A stretch of DNA of 33,087 nucleotides from Thermodiscus sp. (GCA_015523485.1 WAKH01000086.1:1-33087), one strand, 5' to 3'. Positions 23,586 through 32,191 are shown, counted from the first letter of the stretch. Made by a program: numbers and translations. Notes: generated by a model not told the origin, from the letters alone.

Positions 23586-23897
23586 TCAGTGGCAGTCTCC
23601 AGCTCCCAGGAGATGCATGGACCTTGATACCCATAGTGGAAGGCTTGAGGATAATGTGAGTAGTAGAGACTGGGACTCGAGCGATGCTCTTGGCGGGAGC
23701 GGGAAACCGCATCTGCAGTCTCCAACTGCATAGCGTAGTTCGCCAGAGAACCCCCTTGATTTTAGCTCGCTGCATAGCTCGTCGCAGGAATGGCCGGAGA
23801 CTGCTCCGTCTACGTCCCCGCCTCTCAATACTACTCCTATACATTTAGAACAGTAGCATTTTGAGACTAGGATCCTAGCCTCCCTTTTAATCTTCAA
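23586..23897 (-). CDS. Cys-rich small protein of uncertain reality
   Basis: An open frame of 103 codons that fills the otherwise empty 344-base gap between Rpo11 and TFS. It starts with TTG overlapping the end of rpo11 by 11 bases. The N-terminal 65 residues look structured and carry most of the cysteines: KCYCSKCIG, HSCDELCSEL and GDCRCGFPLP, possible metal ligands. The last ~35 residues are Ser/Leu-rich and less convincing. No family is recognised. A second minus-strand frame here (23572-23844) is strongly basic and looks spurious. Position and Cys pattern favour a real gene, but a non-coding spacer cannot be excluded. Confidence 0.45.
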   Translation of the reverse strand: MKIKREARILVSKCYCSKCIGVVLRGGDVDGAVSGHSCDELCSELKSRGFSGELRYAVGDCRCGFPLPPRASLESQSLLLTLSSSLPLWVSRSMHLLGAGDCH

Positions 23898-24192
23898 GCT
23901 GGATCCCGGCTTCCTTATAGGCGGCTATCAGTTTTTTCTTTAATCCTTTTGCTTCTTTTATTATTTTGTTTAATGCGTCGGATAAGACTTCGACGGGATC
24001 ATCATCGCTCGCCAGCTTCACGTAGACCTTAATGGCACGCTCCAACGGGTGGATTAGAGAATAGTATGCGTTAACCACTCTCTCGTCCTCCTGGAGGTAG
24101 TGCTGGAGTAAGCTACCCATAGTGTGATCCTCGCCTTCGATCGTGAACTCGTACTCCCTCTCAGAGATCCTCCTCAGCTTCACCTGCTCCAA
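23887..24192 (-). CDS. rpo11: RNA polymerase subunit Rpo11 (L)
   Basis: The subunit that pairs with Rpo3 in the assembly platform of archaeal RNA polymerase. The fold signature EYEFTIEGEDHTMGSLLQHYL and VVNAYYSLIHPLERAIKVYV is clear. About 101 residues is the usual length. TTG at 24192 has GGAGGG 7 bases upstream; another TTG at 24207 lies directly at that site. The start region overlaps the end of the DUF2067 gene. Confidence 0.94.
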   Translation of the reverse strand: MEQVKLRRISEREYEFTIEGEDHTMGSLLQHYLQEDERVVNAYYSLIHPLERAIKVYVKLASDDDPVEVLSDALNKIIKEAKGLKKKLIAAYKEAGIQLED

Positions 24193-24820
24193 AGCCGAAC
24201 CCTCCAATCCTCTGTCTATTCAACACCCTTTTTACTGCTTCCCTCCAGTCGACCGTGACGTATAATTTGCCTTCATCGTCCTCCTCGATAGTCTCCGTTT
24301 CAAAGCCCCAATCAATCATCTCCAACACGTTAGCGCCAGTAACCGCGCCCACAGCCATGAAGAACTTCTTCGCAGTCCTAGTCGCTTCTAGCGTGGCCAA
24401 CTCTCCTAATACTCGGGCGATCTCCTGGGCGAACGTGAATACAACGTCAACGGGAGCACGGGTTACGAGCTCGTCATCCTCAACCCTCGCATCATAACCC
24501 AAGTGTGAAAGTACAAGCTCGAGCACATCCAAGGGTATCGCTACTCCAGCCTCGCGGAAGATAGCCCTCCTACCGAGCCTCGTATAACCCTTCTTAGGAG
24601 CCCTAGGGGTGGTGAACTCGTCAAGTACCTTCCTTATCCCGAGCTGCGTCCTCTTAGCTAGCACTTCTCCACCATAGACCTCAACCCTAAGCTGATCCCC
24701 CTTCATCTTAATCAGTACAGGATCCCCTGCGAGGGCCTTAGACAGCCTCTCGAGAAACTTCTCCATGTTCTCCTTGGCCATAGGAGGAATCTTTACGATG
24801 AAAACCCTCTTCTTCCTCAT
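24161..24820 (-). CDS. DUF2067 family protein
   Basis: A 219-residue archaeal protein of unknown function. It matches my memory of the DUF2067 family, which lies between csl4 and rpo11 in Crenarchaea. It starts with a basic strand (RKKRVFIVKIPP), has an alpha-beta body with KLYVTVDWREAVKRVLNRQ near the end, and finishes with a Gly/Glu-rich tail. It follows csl4 after 9 bases and overlaps rpo11, so a role in RNA processing or transcription is suggested by context only. Confidence 0.75.
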   Translation of the reverse strand: MRKKRVFIVKIPPMAKENMEKFLERLSKALAGDPVLIKMKGDQLRVEVYGGEVLAKRTQLGIRKVLDEFTTPRAPKKGYTRLGRRAIFREAGVAIPLDVLELVLSHLGYDARVEDDELVTRAPVDVVFTFAQEIARVLGELATLEATRTAKKFFMAVGAVTGANVLEMIDWGFETETIEEDDEGKLYVTVDWREAVKRVLNRQRIGGFGFGAGEAEEDL

Positions 24821-24829
24821 CCGACACGT

Positions 24830-25474
24830 TCACCTTATCGGGATCATCAGGTAGTTTCTGAGCTCAAGCTTTAGGATCCGTGAGGAGGCCAACACTGACA
24901 CCTTCCTCTTCTCGACCAATCCACACTTCGGACACCTCATAGTCCTGGGATTGACCGGCTCTAGTGTTGCACCGCATCTAGAACACTCCGCGTATAGTAC
25001 TCCGTATGGTGGATCGACTGTAGTCAAGTGATAGGGGTTGGTTCCGTTGATTACTTTCACAAGCACTATGTCCCCCTTCCTATAGTAGTCATCGATGCTC
25101 CTCACGTACTCCTCACTAATGTTGGATATAGGTATAGCTCCGAGAAACCTGCCGCTATACTCATAGAGCCATAGAGGACTAGGCTGGAGGCGAACCTCTC
25201 CATATAGCTCCACGAGGACGACGTCATGTCTAACCTGCATAACCATTCCTACAGCCGAGGAGCCAGGCCTGGGAATACGGAGTACCTTGAGCGGCTTAAC
25301 CTCGACTGTTCTAGTTAGCATGTTATACTTGGCTACACCCTCTACCGCGGCCCTGATAACACCGTTATCACTGTCCACGTAGGTTCCAGGGCCAGGTATG
25401 AATTCCTCTATCGATGCTAGCTCCTCTCCAGGCGTTACCCTCTTCTCCTTATACTCTCTCGAAGACTGAGACAT
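24830..25474 (-). CDS. csl4: Exosome RNA-binding subunit Csl4
   Basis: A cap protein of the archaeal RNA exosome that binds substrate RNA and DnaG. It has an N-terminal beta-domain (GPGTYVDSDNGVIRAAVEGVAKY in part), a central S1 domain (VGMVMQVRHDVVLVEL through YRKGDIVLVKVI) and a C-terminal zinc ribbon (CSRCGA and CPKCGL). Length (214 residues) is somewhat above average because of an N-terminal extension. The ATG lies 26 bases inside the end of the METTL5-like gene. Confidence 0.94.
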   Translation of the reverse strand: MSQSSREYKEKRVTPGEELASIEEFIPGPGTYVDSDNGVIRAAVEGVAKYNMLTRTVEVKPLKVLRIPRPGSSAVGMVMQVRHDVVLVELYGEVRLQPSPLWLYEYSGRFLGAIPISNISEEYVRSIDDYYRKGDIVLVKVINGTNPYHLTTVDPPYGVLYAECSRCGATLEPVNPRTMRCPKCGLVEKRKVSVLASSRILKLELRNYLMIPIR

Positions 25475-26078
25475 TCACGTCCACCCTCCTAATCCTCGAC
25501 TTATGGTGGCGCATCGTGGCTGGTATAGGGAACCGCTCCCTGTACAGCACCCTATGCCTATACCCGTACTTCTCCGCCAACCCTGTATGGTATTGCTCAT
25601 TGCCAGTTTTTAGTATAGCGTAAATCCTCCTCGGCCTGAGAGACATTGCATAGACGAGGAACTCGGTGTCAGCACCCTTCCTCTGTACTCCGAAAGGGGG
25701 ATTCATAACGATGATATCGAACGAGGCCTCAACTAGCAACCGGGTCCCTGGCCTAATCCTACCGACAATATACGCGTCAAGCACTGGCAAGCCTGCGTTT
25801 CTGAAAGCCCCGATACATAGGGGAGGGAGACGGTAGTCTGCATCAACCGCCACTATCCTCGTGGCACCATACAAGGCCAGTGCCAGGGACAGCCTGCAAG
25901 TACCTGCGCCCAGGTCGAGGATCGAGGCCTCCTCAAGGTCCTCTCGGAGACTCATATTGCTGGCTAGCCTAGCAGCTATATCGCCGGGGGTAGTGTACTG
26001 TTCTAACATGGGCATAGGCTCTGGTATGGGAGGGGAATACTCCTCGACCAGCCTCGCAACTATCGACACCCTCCTCAT
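25449..26078 (-). CDS. METTL5-like N6-adenine RNA methyltransferase
   Basis: A Rossmann-fold SAM methyltransferase with the amino-methylating motif NPPFG and the N-terminal LEQYTTPGDIAARLA stretch typical of archaeal METTL5 relatives. SAM motif I is ILDLGAGTCRLSLALAL. The human enzyme makes m6A in 18S rRNA, so an rRNA adenine is the likely target here; the actual site is not known. The C-terminal KSRIRRVDVNVSVFERV is also family-like. It sits between dph2 and csl4. Confidence 0.85.
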   Translation of the reverse strand: MRRVSIVARLVEEYSPPIPEPMPMLEQYTTPGDIAARLASNMSLREDLEEASILDLGAGTCRLSLALALYGATRIVAVDADYRLPPLCIGAFRNAGLPVLDAYIVGRIRPGTRLLVEASFDIIVMNPPFGVQRKGADTEFLVYAMSLRPRRIYAILKTGNEQYHTGLAEKYGYRHRVLYRERFPIPATMRHHKSRIRRVDVNVSVFERV

Positions 26079-26084
26079 AGGCCA

Positions 26085-27116
26085 TTACCATGGGAAGAGG
26101 TAGGGTTCGAGGCTGCCCTGCAACGCCATCCTAGCTTCTCCAGGAGTTAGAACTGGCTTCTCATATCTATGCAGGTCGTCCAACGGTATCCTCGGGCAAC
26201 TGGTAATAACCCAGGCATCAATTATTGGTGAATCTATCGTTCTAAGGCGTTGCTCGTCTACGTGTTCCATAACATACACGTGGTGCGTTCCACCTCTTGA
26301 CTCGATCAGTTTAACGAGCTTATCAACTAGCCATGGACGGTATTGGCCTGTCTTCAAACCAACGACGACCCCCCACGACTTCGCATTCATGGCTTGAGAA
26401 ACCTTGTAGAGTCTAGCCCCATAGAATTTCTCGAATTCACGTGTGCGGTCAATTAACTCGCCGCGGTACGGGTCTAGTTGTAATAGTGGCTTGAAGGTGG
26501 ATAGATACAGCCCGAGAGCGTGGAACACGCCTCCTGCAACGATTAGGAAAGCATCCGCGTCGAATCTCCTCGCAAGGTGATAATCACACCCAATAACCTG
26601 GCCTTCCTCGAAGTATGGAGGCTTTGATGGTGGTATGATCGCCTCGACACCACTCCTAACTAGCACGTCTCTGATCTCGCGTAGGAGATGGGTATGTTGG
26701 CTAGTGGCTGTTAGGACAATATTCTTCCATCCCTCTTCTCTCATCTTGCCGATGACTTCATCTAGGAGGCGTCTCGGAGGCTTATGCCTGCTTCTGGCCT
26801 GGAGATAGATTATTCTAGGCCTACCTCCCGGCTCTACCCCTTCATGAGCTAGGCTCGGAGGATAAGGGGTATGGCCTATATGGACTATGACATCCGCCCT
26901 CAATATGTATGCGAGCCTAGGCCAGTGCAGATCACATGCTCCGAAGCTACTGTCGCCGTCAATGAACACTGACGCGTCTGTTAACTCTTGGATCTTCCCG
27001 CTGAGGCAAGCGGCGTACTGTTTTAACCCGTCGGGGAGCTGTAGGACTATTCTCTCAGCTCTTACATCTTTTAGAGGAGAGAAATCTATGTGGTAGGGGA
27101 TCTCGCAGTTTTCCAT
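26085..27116 (-). CDS. dph2: Diphthamide biosynthesis radical-SAM-type enzyme Dph2
   Basis: It catalyses the first step of diphthamide formation on elongation factor 2, transferring a 3-amino-3-carboxypropyl group from SAM by an unusual radical chemistry. The three Cys that bind the 4Fe-4S cluster are visible: GACD (C61), IGCDYH (C177) and TSCPRIPLDD (C307). LQLPDGLKQYA and GDSSFGACD are family signatures. At 343 residues it is of normal length. The ATG overlaps the stop of rpl10e (TAATG), giving translational coupling. Archaeal Dph2 acts as a homodimer. Confidence 0.95.
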   Translation of the reverse strand: MENCEIPYHIDFSPLKDVRAERIVLQLPDGLKQYAACLSGKIQELTDASVFIDGDSSFGACDLHWPRLAYILRADVIVHIGHTPYPPSLAHEGVEPGGRPRIIYLQARSRHKPPRRLLDEVIGKMREEGWKNIVLTATSQHTHLLREIRDVLVRSGVEAIIPPSKPPYFEEGQVIGCDYHLARRFDADAFLIVAGGVFHALGLYLSTFKPLLQLDPYRGELIDRTREFEKFYGARLYKVSQAMNAKSWGVVVGLKTGQYRPWLVDKLVKLIESRGGTHHVYVMEHVDEQRLRTIDSPIIDAWVITSCPRIPLDDLHRYEKPVLTPGEARMALQGSLEPYLFPW

Positions 27117-27646
27117 TAGGACACCTGCCCGGTAGCCGCTAGCTTCTTTATCTTAATCCTGGTCGGGATGGGGAACTTGTCTCCTCCCCTCCTCAGCGCC
27201 TCCTTTATCTTCTCGATGTCCTTCTCCCTACCCCATACCTCTAGTATGACATGGCCCGGGTAGACTCTGGCAGCAGTGCCTATCGGCTTACCGAAAGCCT
27301 GCCTCATTCCATCCTGGAGACGGTCTGCCCCTGCGAAGGCCATCATCTTGTTCTCCCTTAGCACGTGGTGCGGGTATACTCTAATCCTGAAGTAAAAGTT
27401 CATGTCTCCCACGCTAGACGATAGGAACTTATTGACCGCTATTCTAGCAGCCTCTAGAGCATTATGCCTTATCTGGCCAGCCTCAATAGCGATTAGCTCT
27501 CCCTTAACCTCGGCTTTCTCCATCATCTCCCTGTTGCCCATCTCGAACTTGGTTATCTTCGGCTGTGGCACTCCGTGGATGTACTCCCTCCTAGTATACG
27601 GAGGCCCGCTGAAATGCGTATAGCACTTAGCTGGTCTCAGCGGCAT
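27116..27646 (-). CDS. rpl10e: 50S ribosomal protein L10e (uL16)
   Basis: Starts [20 protein letters not shown] and has the conserved [34 protein letters not shown] and [12 protein letters not shown] stretches. uL16 lies near the peptidyl-transferase centre. About 176 residues fits the family. The frame is open to 27682, but ATG at 27646 is the true start by homology and by a GGGGGAT site just upstream. Confidence 0.96.
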   Translation of the reverse strand: MPLRPAKCYTHFSGPPYTRREYIHGVPQPKITKFEMGNREMMEKAEVKGELIAIEAGQIRHNALEAARIAVNKFLSSSVGDMNFYFRIRVYPHHVLRENKMMAFAGADRLQDGMRQAFGKPIGTAARVYPGHVILEVWGREKDIEKIKEALRRGGDKFPIPTRIKIKKLAATGQVS

Positions 27647-27704
27647 CCTAATCCCCCACTCTCCACCAGACCCCCAGTCCATTCCTCAAGGTTATATTTG
27701 TTGA

Positions 27705-28766
27705 CTAGCCCGGCTTCTCGAATACTATCAGCGACACCCAGAGGTCACCGTGCCTAACCTTGCGTATGTGAGCAACATTGAAGCCAGCCCTACGAGCAAC
27801 GTTAACCGCGTGCCTCGACTCGGTAGTGACTATTGCTGCCCTACCACCCGGTCTCATCACATTATACAGTGATAGAATGAACTTACTGTACAGGCGGCGG
27901 ACTGACGAGGGGTCCCCCATCCTTATACCATAAGGTGGGTTAGAGGCTACGAAATCCACAACCTCGTTTCCAATAATCTCCTCCAGCCTCCTCGCATCCC
28001 CCACTAGGAATTCTATCCTGTCAACAACCCTCGCGGCCGCGGCGTTCCTCACAGCACCCTCTATATGCCTCGGATTCTTATCTAGACAGATAATCTGGGC
28101 ATCCTCGAATAGTAGGGCTGCCTCGATAGCAACAGTACCACCACCACACATAGGGTCTAGGATGACAGAGGAGTCCCTGGCCTCAGCCAACCTCAAGAGA
28201 CCATATGCCAGTGTGGACTTTAAAGCGGCTGGGTGATCGTAGACCCGGTACCCCCTTCTATGACCACTCCTCTCACCGATGACATAGACTCCAAGCCTGA
28301 AGACTTCGCCGTCAACCTCAGCCATTATCGAGATACTGGGCGACTCAAGCCTAACCTCTGGTATAACACCATACTCCTCCTTGTACGCTTCCTGAACCGC
28401 TTTACCAACAACCCTGGCAACATCCATACTAGTATACTCGTGGCCTTCTCCAATCCTCTCGGATCTAACCGCAAACGCCGCCCCGAAGGGGATAAACCTG
28501 TGCACGCCCGACGACCTGGCGATATTGTCTATCCGCTTCAACGCGTCTAGACTATACCCGACGGGTTCCTCGACGCTCAGTAGTGCTGCTGAGTGTACAC
28601 TCCTCATCCGGAAAACGGGTCTAAGAGAAGTGGAGTCCACTTCCAAAATAACCCTACCACGCCCCTTCCTAACATCAACTTCCCGAATTCTACTCTGATA
28701 TTCCTCCTCGGCCTCAGTAACTGTCACATCCTCCAGGCCAGGGTTACATTTCAGTAGCAGCCTCAC
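27705..28766 (-). CDS. trm14: tRNA (guanine-N2) methyltransferase, Trm14/TrmN type
   Basis: A THUMP-domain plus Rossmann methyltransferase that probably makes m2G at position 6 of tRNA. The N-terminal ~170 residues hold the ferredoxin-like and THUMP region (MRSVHSAALLSVEEPVG; MAEVDGEVFRLGVYVIGE). The catalytic part has ILDPMCGGGTVAIEAALLF and the amino-methylating motif SNPPYGIRMG. Length (353 residues) is typical. The GTG start lies 23 bases inside the end of trmJ. Confidence 0.92.
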   Translation of the reverse strand: MRLLLKCNPGLEDVTVTEAEEEYQSRIREVDVRKGRGRVILEVDSTSLRPVFRMRSVHSAALLSVEEPVGYSLDALKRIDNIARSSGVHRFIPFGAAFAVRSERIGEGHEYTSMDVARVVGKAVQEAYKEEYGVIPEVRLESPSISIMAEVDGEVFRLGVYVIGERSGHRRGYRVYDHPAALKSTLAYGLLRLAEARDSSVILDPMCGGGTVAIEAALLFEDAQIICLDKNPRHIEGAVRNAAAARVVDRIEFLVGDARRLEEIIGNEVVDFVASNPPYGIRMGDPSSVRRLYSKFILSLYNVMRPGGRAAIVTTESRHAVNVARRAGFNVAHIRKVRHGDLWVSLIVFEKPG

Positions 28767-29460
28767 TACCGCATCCCTCGATCAGGTTACAGGCCCTTGA
28801 AAGCAGGTATAAGAGTGATCGGAGGTCCTTCTCGTACTCTATATTCCTCGCGGCTAGCCTTCTAATAGAGACTATGACCTCTTTCCTCCTCCGAGGATCT
28901 GTTACTAGAATGCTGGCCAACTCTTCAACGTACTTCTCGATCAGCCTGACGTATTTGGACTCGTGCTTCCTCGAAACGGGTTCTAGTCTGGCCTGGAAGA
29001 ACTCGTATAGGAGTATGGCCGTCGCGTTGGCCAGATTCAAGGCTTGATACCTTGGGCTCGTGGGTATGTTGACTAGAAGATCGCACTGTTCAAGTTCCTC
29101 CCTTGTTAACCCTACACTCTCCCTACCCATTACGAGCGCAACTACTCCCTCGGTTCTAGCAGCGATCTCCGCCGCCCTCTTCGGGTGGAGGGGGACCCTC
29201 AACGCGTCGCGGTGAGAGGCCTTAGCCGAGGTGCATAGAGATAGGGAGGAGCCTCTCAACGCCTCGTCCAGCGACCCCACAACAACAGCTTCATCTAGTC
29301 TGTGAGCCGCTCTCACAGCATATTCACGTGCTTCCTCAAAGTCGGCTTTCGGACTGACTATGTAGAGTTCGTCTACCTGGAAGTTCTCGCATAGCCTAGC
29401 GATCATTCCAAGGTTAACAGCTCCCTCGATGCCGACGAGCACTAATCTTAGCTTATCCAA
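28744..29460 (-). CDS. trmJ: tRNA (cytidine-2'-O-)-methyltransferase TrmJ
   Basis: A SPOUT-class enzyme that methylates ribose 32 of tRNA. Motifs run VLVGIEGAVNLGMIARLCENF at the start, VVALVMGRESVGLTREEL and VNIPTSPRYQALNLANATAILLYEF, the trefoil-knot signatures of TrmH/TrmJ proteins. The C-terminal helical extension is the TrmJ form. In archaea, TrmJ has been found to prefer C32. The TTG start has GGGG 5-6 bases upstream and overlaps the end of the HemK2-like gene by 13 bases. Confidence 0.9.
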   Translation of the reverse strand: MDKLRLVLVGIEGAVNLGMIARLCENFQVDELYIVSPKADFEEAREYAVRAAHRLDEAVVVGSLDEALRGSSLSLCTSAKASHRDALRVPLHPKRAAEIAARTEGVVALVMGRESVGLTREELEQCDLLVNIPTSPRYQALNLANATAILLYEFFQARLEPVSRKHESKYVRLIEKYVEELASILVTDPRRRKEVIVSIRRLAARNIEYEKDLRSLLYLLSRACNLIEGCGSEAATEM

Positions 29461-30050
29461 TCCTTACCCCTCACCGCGACGACAGCGTATAACTTCTCCA
29501 TAAAGTAGGATTCCTCGAGGAGATGAATAACTCTGAACCCCCTCCTATCTAGGCACTCCCGGGGAGACCATCCTGACAGGCTAGAATATATCATGACAAT
29601 AGCATTTGAAATACTGGCTAGCTCGGAACAAATATCCTCTAGGAGGCCGGGCGAACCGCTCCACGCCTTGGACAACAAACTACACTCTTCCAGCTCATCG
29701 GATACTGGCAGATATGGCGGGTTTACAATCGATAGATCCACGGGTCCCCCAATACATGAGGACCAGTTACACGCGATTACAGTCGAGTTGGAGCTCTCCA
29801 AATTCCTCCTAGCAGTCCTGAGAGCGTATTCGTTTATGTCAACGCCGATCAAGAAGGCCTGAGGGAAGAGTCTTGAGGCAGCCACTGATATGATCCCAGT
29901 TCCTATACCCAGTTCTAAGATGATCCCGGGCTGGTATCCCTCGTCAGCCAGCTGTTTTACCGCTTTTATGGCTAGGAGGGAGTCTTCAGCGGGCTCATAA
30001 ACACATGGGTGAGTGTAGATCTCCAGCTCGCCTACTACTGTATTGTACAC
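29448..30050 (-). CDS. HemK2/PrmC-like N5-glutamine methyltransferase
   Basis: It probably methylates the glutamine of the GGQ motif in release factor aRF1. Signatures are YEPAEDSLLAIKAV, motif I LELGIGTGIISVAASRL, and the hallmark NPPYLP. The protein is about 200 residues, the compact HemK2 form without the N-terminal domain of bacterial PrmC. GTG at 30050 is preferred (GGAG about 10 bases upstream); a TTG at 30074 adds eight residues. Eukaryotic HemK2 works with Trm112, whose archaeal homologue is not in the window. Confidence 0.88.
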   Translation of the reverse strand: MYNTVVGELEIYTHPCVYEPAEDSLLAIKAVKQLADEGYQPGIILELGIGTGIISVAASRLFPQAFLIGVDINEYALRTARRNLESSNSTVIACNWSSCIGGPVDLSIVNPPYLPVSDELEECSLLSKAWSGSPGLLEDICSELASISNAIVMIYSSLSGWSPRECLDRRGFRVIHLLEESYFMEKLYAVVAVRGKDWIS

Positions 30051-30862
30051 CCGCCTGCCTTCTCCAGGAGCCAATCCACGTCCACCACCGTCAGCTCTCT
30101 CACCCTCTTACCAGCAATCCTTGTTAGTAGGGCCCGATCGAGTCCTAGGCACTTGGAGGCCATCTTATCAGCAAGCTTATTGCGCCCCGTGAATAGGCAA
30201 GCCGTGAGCTTCTCGAAACACTCGTCGCCCTCCCTCCACTCCCTAACCCTCTCTAATAATACTATTGAGCCGTGGACGTCAGGGCGGGGATAGAACCATT
30301 CGCGGGGGAGGCGTCCAACCTCAGTAACCCTAAAGTACCTGTTAACGAGTAGAGTCAGCCTTCCGTAATCCTGGGAGCCCGGCACGGCTAACACTCTCTT
30401 CGCAACCTCCAACTGTAGGCCTAGGAGAGCCCTCGAGATGTGATTATTTCTTGCAGATGCTGAGATTATCCTTGAAGATTCACTATAGGGGGTGTTCGAA
30501 TAATATCCTGATATCTTAGCATATGATAGGAACCGTACACCATCTCCCAGCACAATCGAGGAACCAGTACCTTGAAGTACGCTGGCAGCGACGGCTGCTA
30601 GCTCGCTGTCGACCTCCACTCCTATAACTCCTCCTACTCTCCTGGCGACATAGTAGGTGAGGTGGCCGGGACCCGTCCCTATCTCCGCCACGGGATAGCC
30701 TAGTAGGTCGGCAACCTTCTCTGAGAACACCTCTATGCCTCTCTTGTTTACTAGGAAGACCTGGCCAAGCCTGGGATTAGGCCTCCTCCCAAGCAGGGAG
30801 AACAAGTGCTTGATCCAGGAGTAAAGATTTGTAGGATTGTCGGGGAGGGCTGGGTACTTCAT
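30035..30862 (-). CDS. ksgA: rRNA adenine dimethyltransferase KsgA/Dim1, divergent
   Basis: By family it dimethylates two adjacent adenosines near the 3' end of 16S rRNA. SAM motif I is EIGTGPGHLTYYVARR near residue 60, GVEVDSEL follows, and FYPRPDVHGSIVLLE is a clear KsgA marker. Two catalytic-region motifs are altered: NTPYS (residues 123-126) where the family has N-L/I-P-Y, and GQVFL where GQNFL or GQHFL is expected. The ATG overlaps the TGA of the DUF655 gene (ATGA). Confidence 0.88.
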   Translation of the reverse strand: MKYPALPDNPTNLYSWIKHLFSLLGRRPNPRLGQVFLVNKRGIEVFSEKVADLLGYPVAEIGTGPGHLTYYVARRVGGVIGVEVDSELAAVAASVLQGTGSSIVLGDGVRFLSYAKISGYYSNTPYSESSRIISASARNNHISRALLGLQLEVAKRVLAVPGSQDYGRLTLLVNRYFRVTEVGRLPREWFYPRPDVHGSIVLLERVREWREGDECFEKLTACLFTGRNKLADKMASKCLGLDRALLTRIAGKRVRELTVVDVDWLLEKAGGCTIQ

Positions 30863-31755
30863 CTCCTAAACCTTACTCTCTCCTTCTCGATCCTATCGAA
30901 GTAGTCGAGGAATGGCGCGTCGGGGGTTGGAGGCTTGATGAACAGGTAGTATTTCGCCTCGCCCTTGATCTCCTCCAATATCTTCTCTGTGAGGGCCTCA
31001 ACGGGGTCCGTCTTCAACACCTTCTTAACCTCTTCAAGCGACCTGAAGGGTCTCTGGCTCCTAATCCTCAAGAGTGACATTAGAGTCCTCTTGCCAACTC
31101 CCTTTAGCAACGCTAGACTGTGTAGACGTATGTTGATCGGCTGGGCTATATTGAAGAATGTGACGAAGTCGAACTCCCTCTTCTTAATAATCCTAGTTAT
31201 GGCCTCCTCAAGGTTCCTCTTAGCAAGATCCGATAACTCATCATAGCGTAAGGGCCTCCTCGGTACAACTACTATCTTCTCGGGCAGATTCTTCTCCCGG
31301 GCCACACTCTTCAACGCTTCAGGCTTATCCAACACTATTATTCTGGGGTCAGCGGCCTCCAGATCCATCCTAAGAATCTCTACAAGCTCCTTATCCCTAT
31401 AGTTTAGGGGGAGACAGTAGATTCTGCGATCAGCGCCGGGGAGACAGGCTAGGAGTGCAGTCACTCTCCTCGGCCTAGGGGACCGTGGGCTGGGTGGTAA
31501 TACAACAGTCCTGGGAACCTCCCTTGCAAGTGTAACCTCCTCTAGCAGGTCAACCTCCTCCAGGGGGACCCCATCGGCTAGGGTAAGCCTACGAGTCCCG
31601 ACAACCTGTGCTATGGGAGTCTCCCTATGCTCTCTATGAGGGTCTGCATAGTACCCGGTAGGCATGTAGTCGAGTACTAGGGCTGTCCTCTCAAGCTCCG
31701 CAGGGTGCGGCTCGGGCCTAGCAGGCCTCCTCGGATCTCTAAGCTGCCTCGTCAT
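30859..31755 (-). CDS. DUF655 family RNA-binding-type protein with an inserted segment
   Basis: DUF655 proteins combine an S1/OB-like N-terminus with a helix-hairpin-helix region and are of unknown function. Here the N-terminal VLDYMPTGYYADPHREHRETPIAQVVG and the C-terminal YDELSDLAKRNLEEAI, FFNIAQPINIRLHSLALLKGVGKRTL and KYYLFIKP match the family (quoted in part). Between residues ~80 and ~158 there is a stretch rich in Pro/Arg followed by an alpha-beta segment with no counterpart in ordinary members. That makes it 298 residues instead of about 180-200. GGGTGGT lies 7 bases before the ATG. It is coupled to ksgA, which suggests ribosome assembly. Confidence 0.82.
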   Translation of the reverse strand: MTRQLRDPRRPARPEPHPAELERTALVLDYMPTGYYADPHREHRETPIAQVVGTRRLTLADGVPLEEVDLLEEVTLAREVPRTVVLPPSPRSPRPRRVTALLACLPGADRRIYCLPLNYRDKELVEILRMDLEAADPRIIVLDKPEALKSVAREKNLPEKIVVVPRRPLRYDELSDLAKRNLEEAITRIIKKREFDFVTFFNIAQPINIRLHSLALLKGVGKRTLMSLLRIRSQRPFRSLEEVKKVLKTDPVEALTEKILEEIKGEAKYYLFIKPPTPDAPFLDYFDRIEKERVRFRR

Positions 31756-31831
31756 CGGCGTACCACCCTCAGCCCACTCTAATCAATACACTGGGGGAGT
31801 AATGAATGTGAGGATTTCACCCATTTTACGA

Positions 31832-32191
31832 TTATTCTTCAGGAAACGTCGAGTTACAATAATCCGTTATTGAGTCTAGAATCTTACTAACTAGTTCCTC
31901 GTCGTAAACGAACTCCTTCTTCATAGATAGAATGCTTCTAACCTCGCCTGGATCGGATGGGCATATATTAGCTACGACAACCGCGAGGTCCTCGTCGAGG
32001 CCGAGCTCGACGAGCTTCTTAACAGTCTCCCTGGCCTTCTCGGGATCCTTGTCTCCGAATAGCCTGAGGTAGTTTAGAGTCTTATCTACGGTGATTATGA
32101 TGCCGAACTCTTTCTCCCTAACCCTCTTCTCTAGGAGTTCTCGCGCTTCGGAGTAGGTGACGTATTTCTCCTTGATTATCTTACGCTCCAA
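31832..32191 (-). CDS. rpo4: RNA polymerase subunit Rpo4 (F)
   Basis: The partner of Rpo7 in the stalk of archaeal RNA polymerase. It reads KYVTYSEARELLEKRV and has the HRDC-like helical end DLAVVVANICPSDPGEVRSIL. The 119-residue length is normal. The TTG start has GGGTG 8 bases upstream. In archaea rpo4 follows the L21e gene, as it does here. Confidence 0.94.
   Translation of the reverse strand: MERKIIKEKYVTYSEARELLEKRVREKEFGIIITVDKTLNYLRLFGDKDPEKARETVKKLVELGLDEDLAVVVANICPSDPGEVRSILSMKKEFVYDEELVSKILDSITDYCNSTFPEE

Noticed and set aside
23572-23844. Minus-strand frame of 90 codons in the rpo11-tfs gap
   Set aside because: It is very Arg-rich with no pattern and competes with the more convincing Cys-rich frame in the same place.
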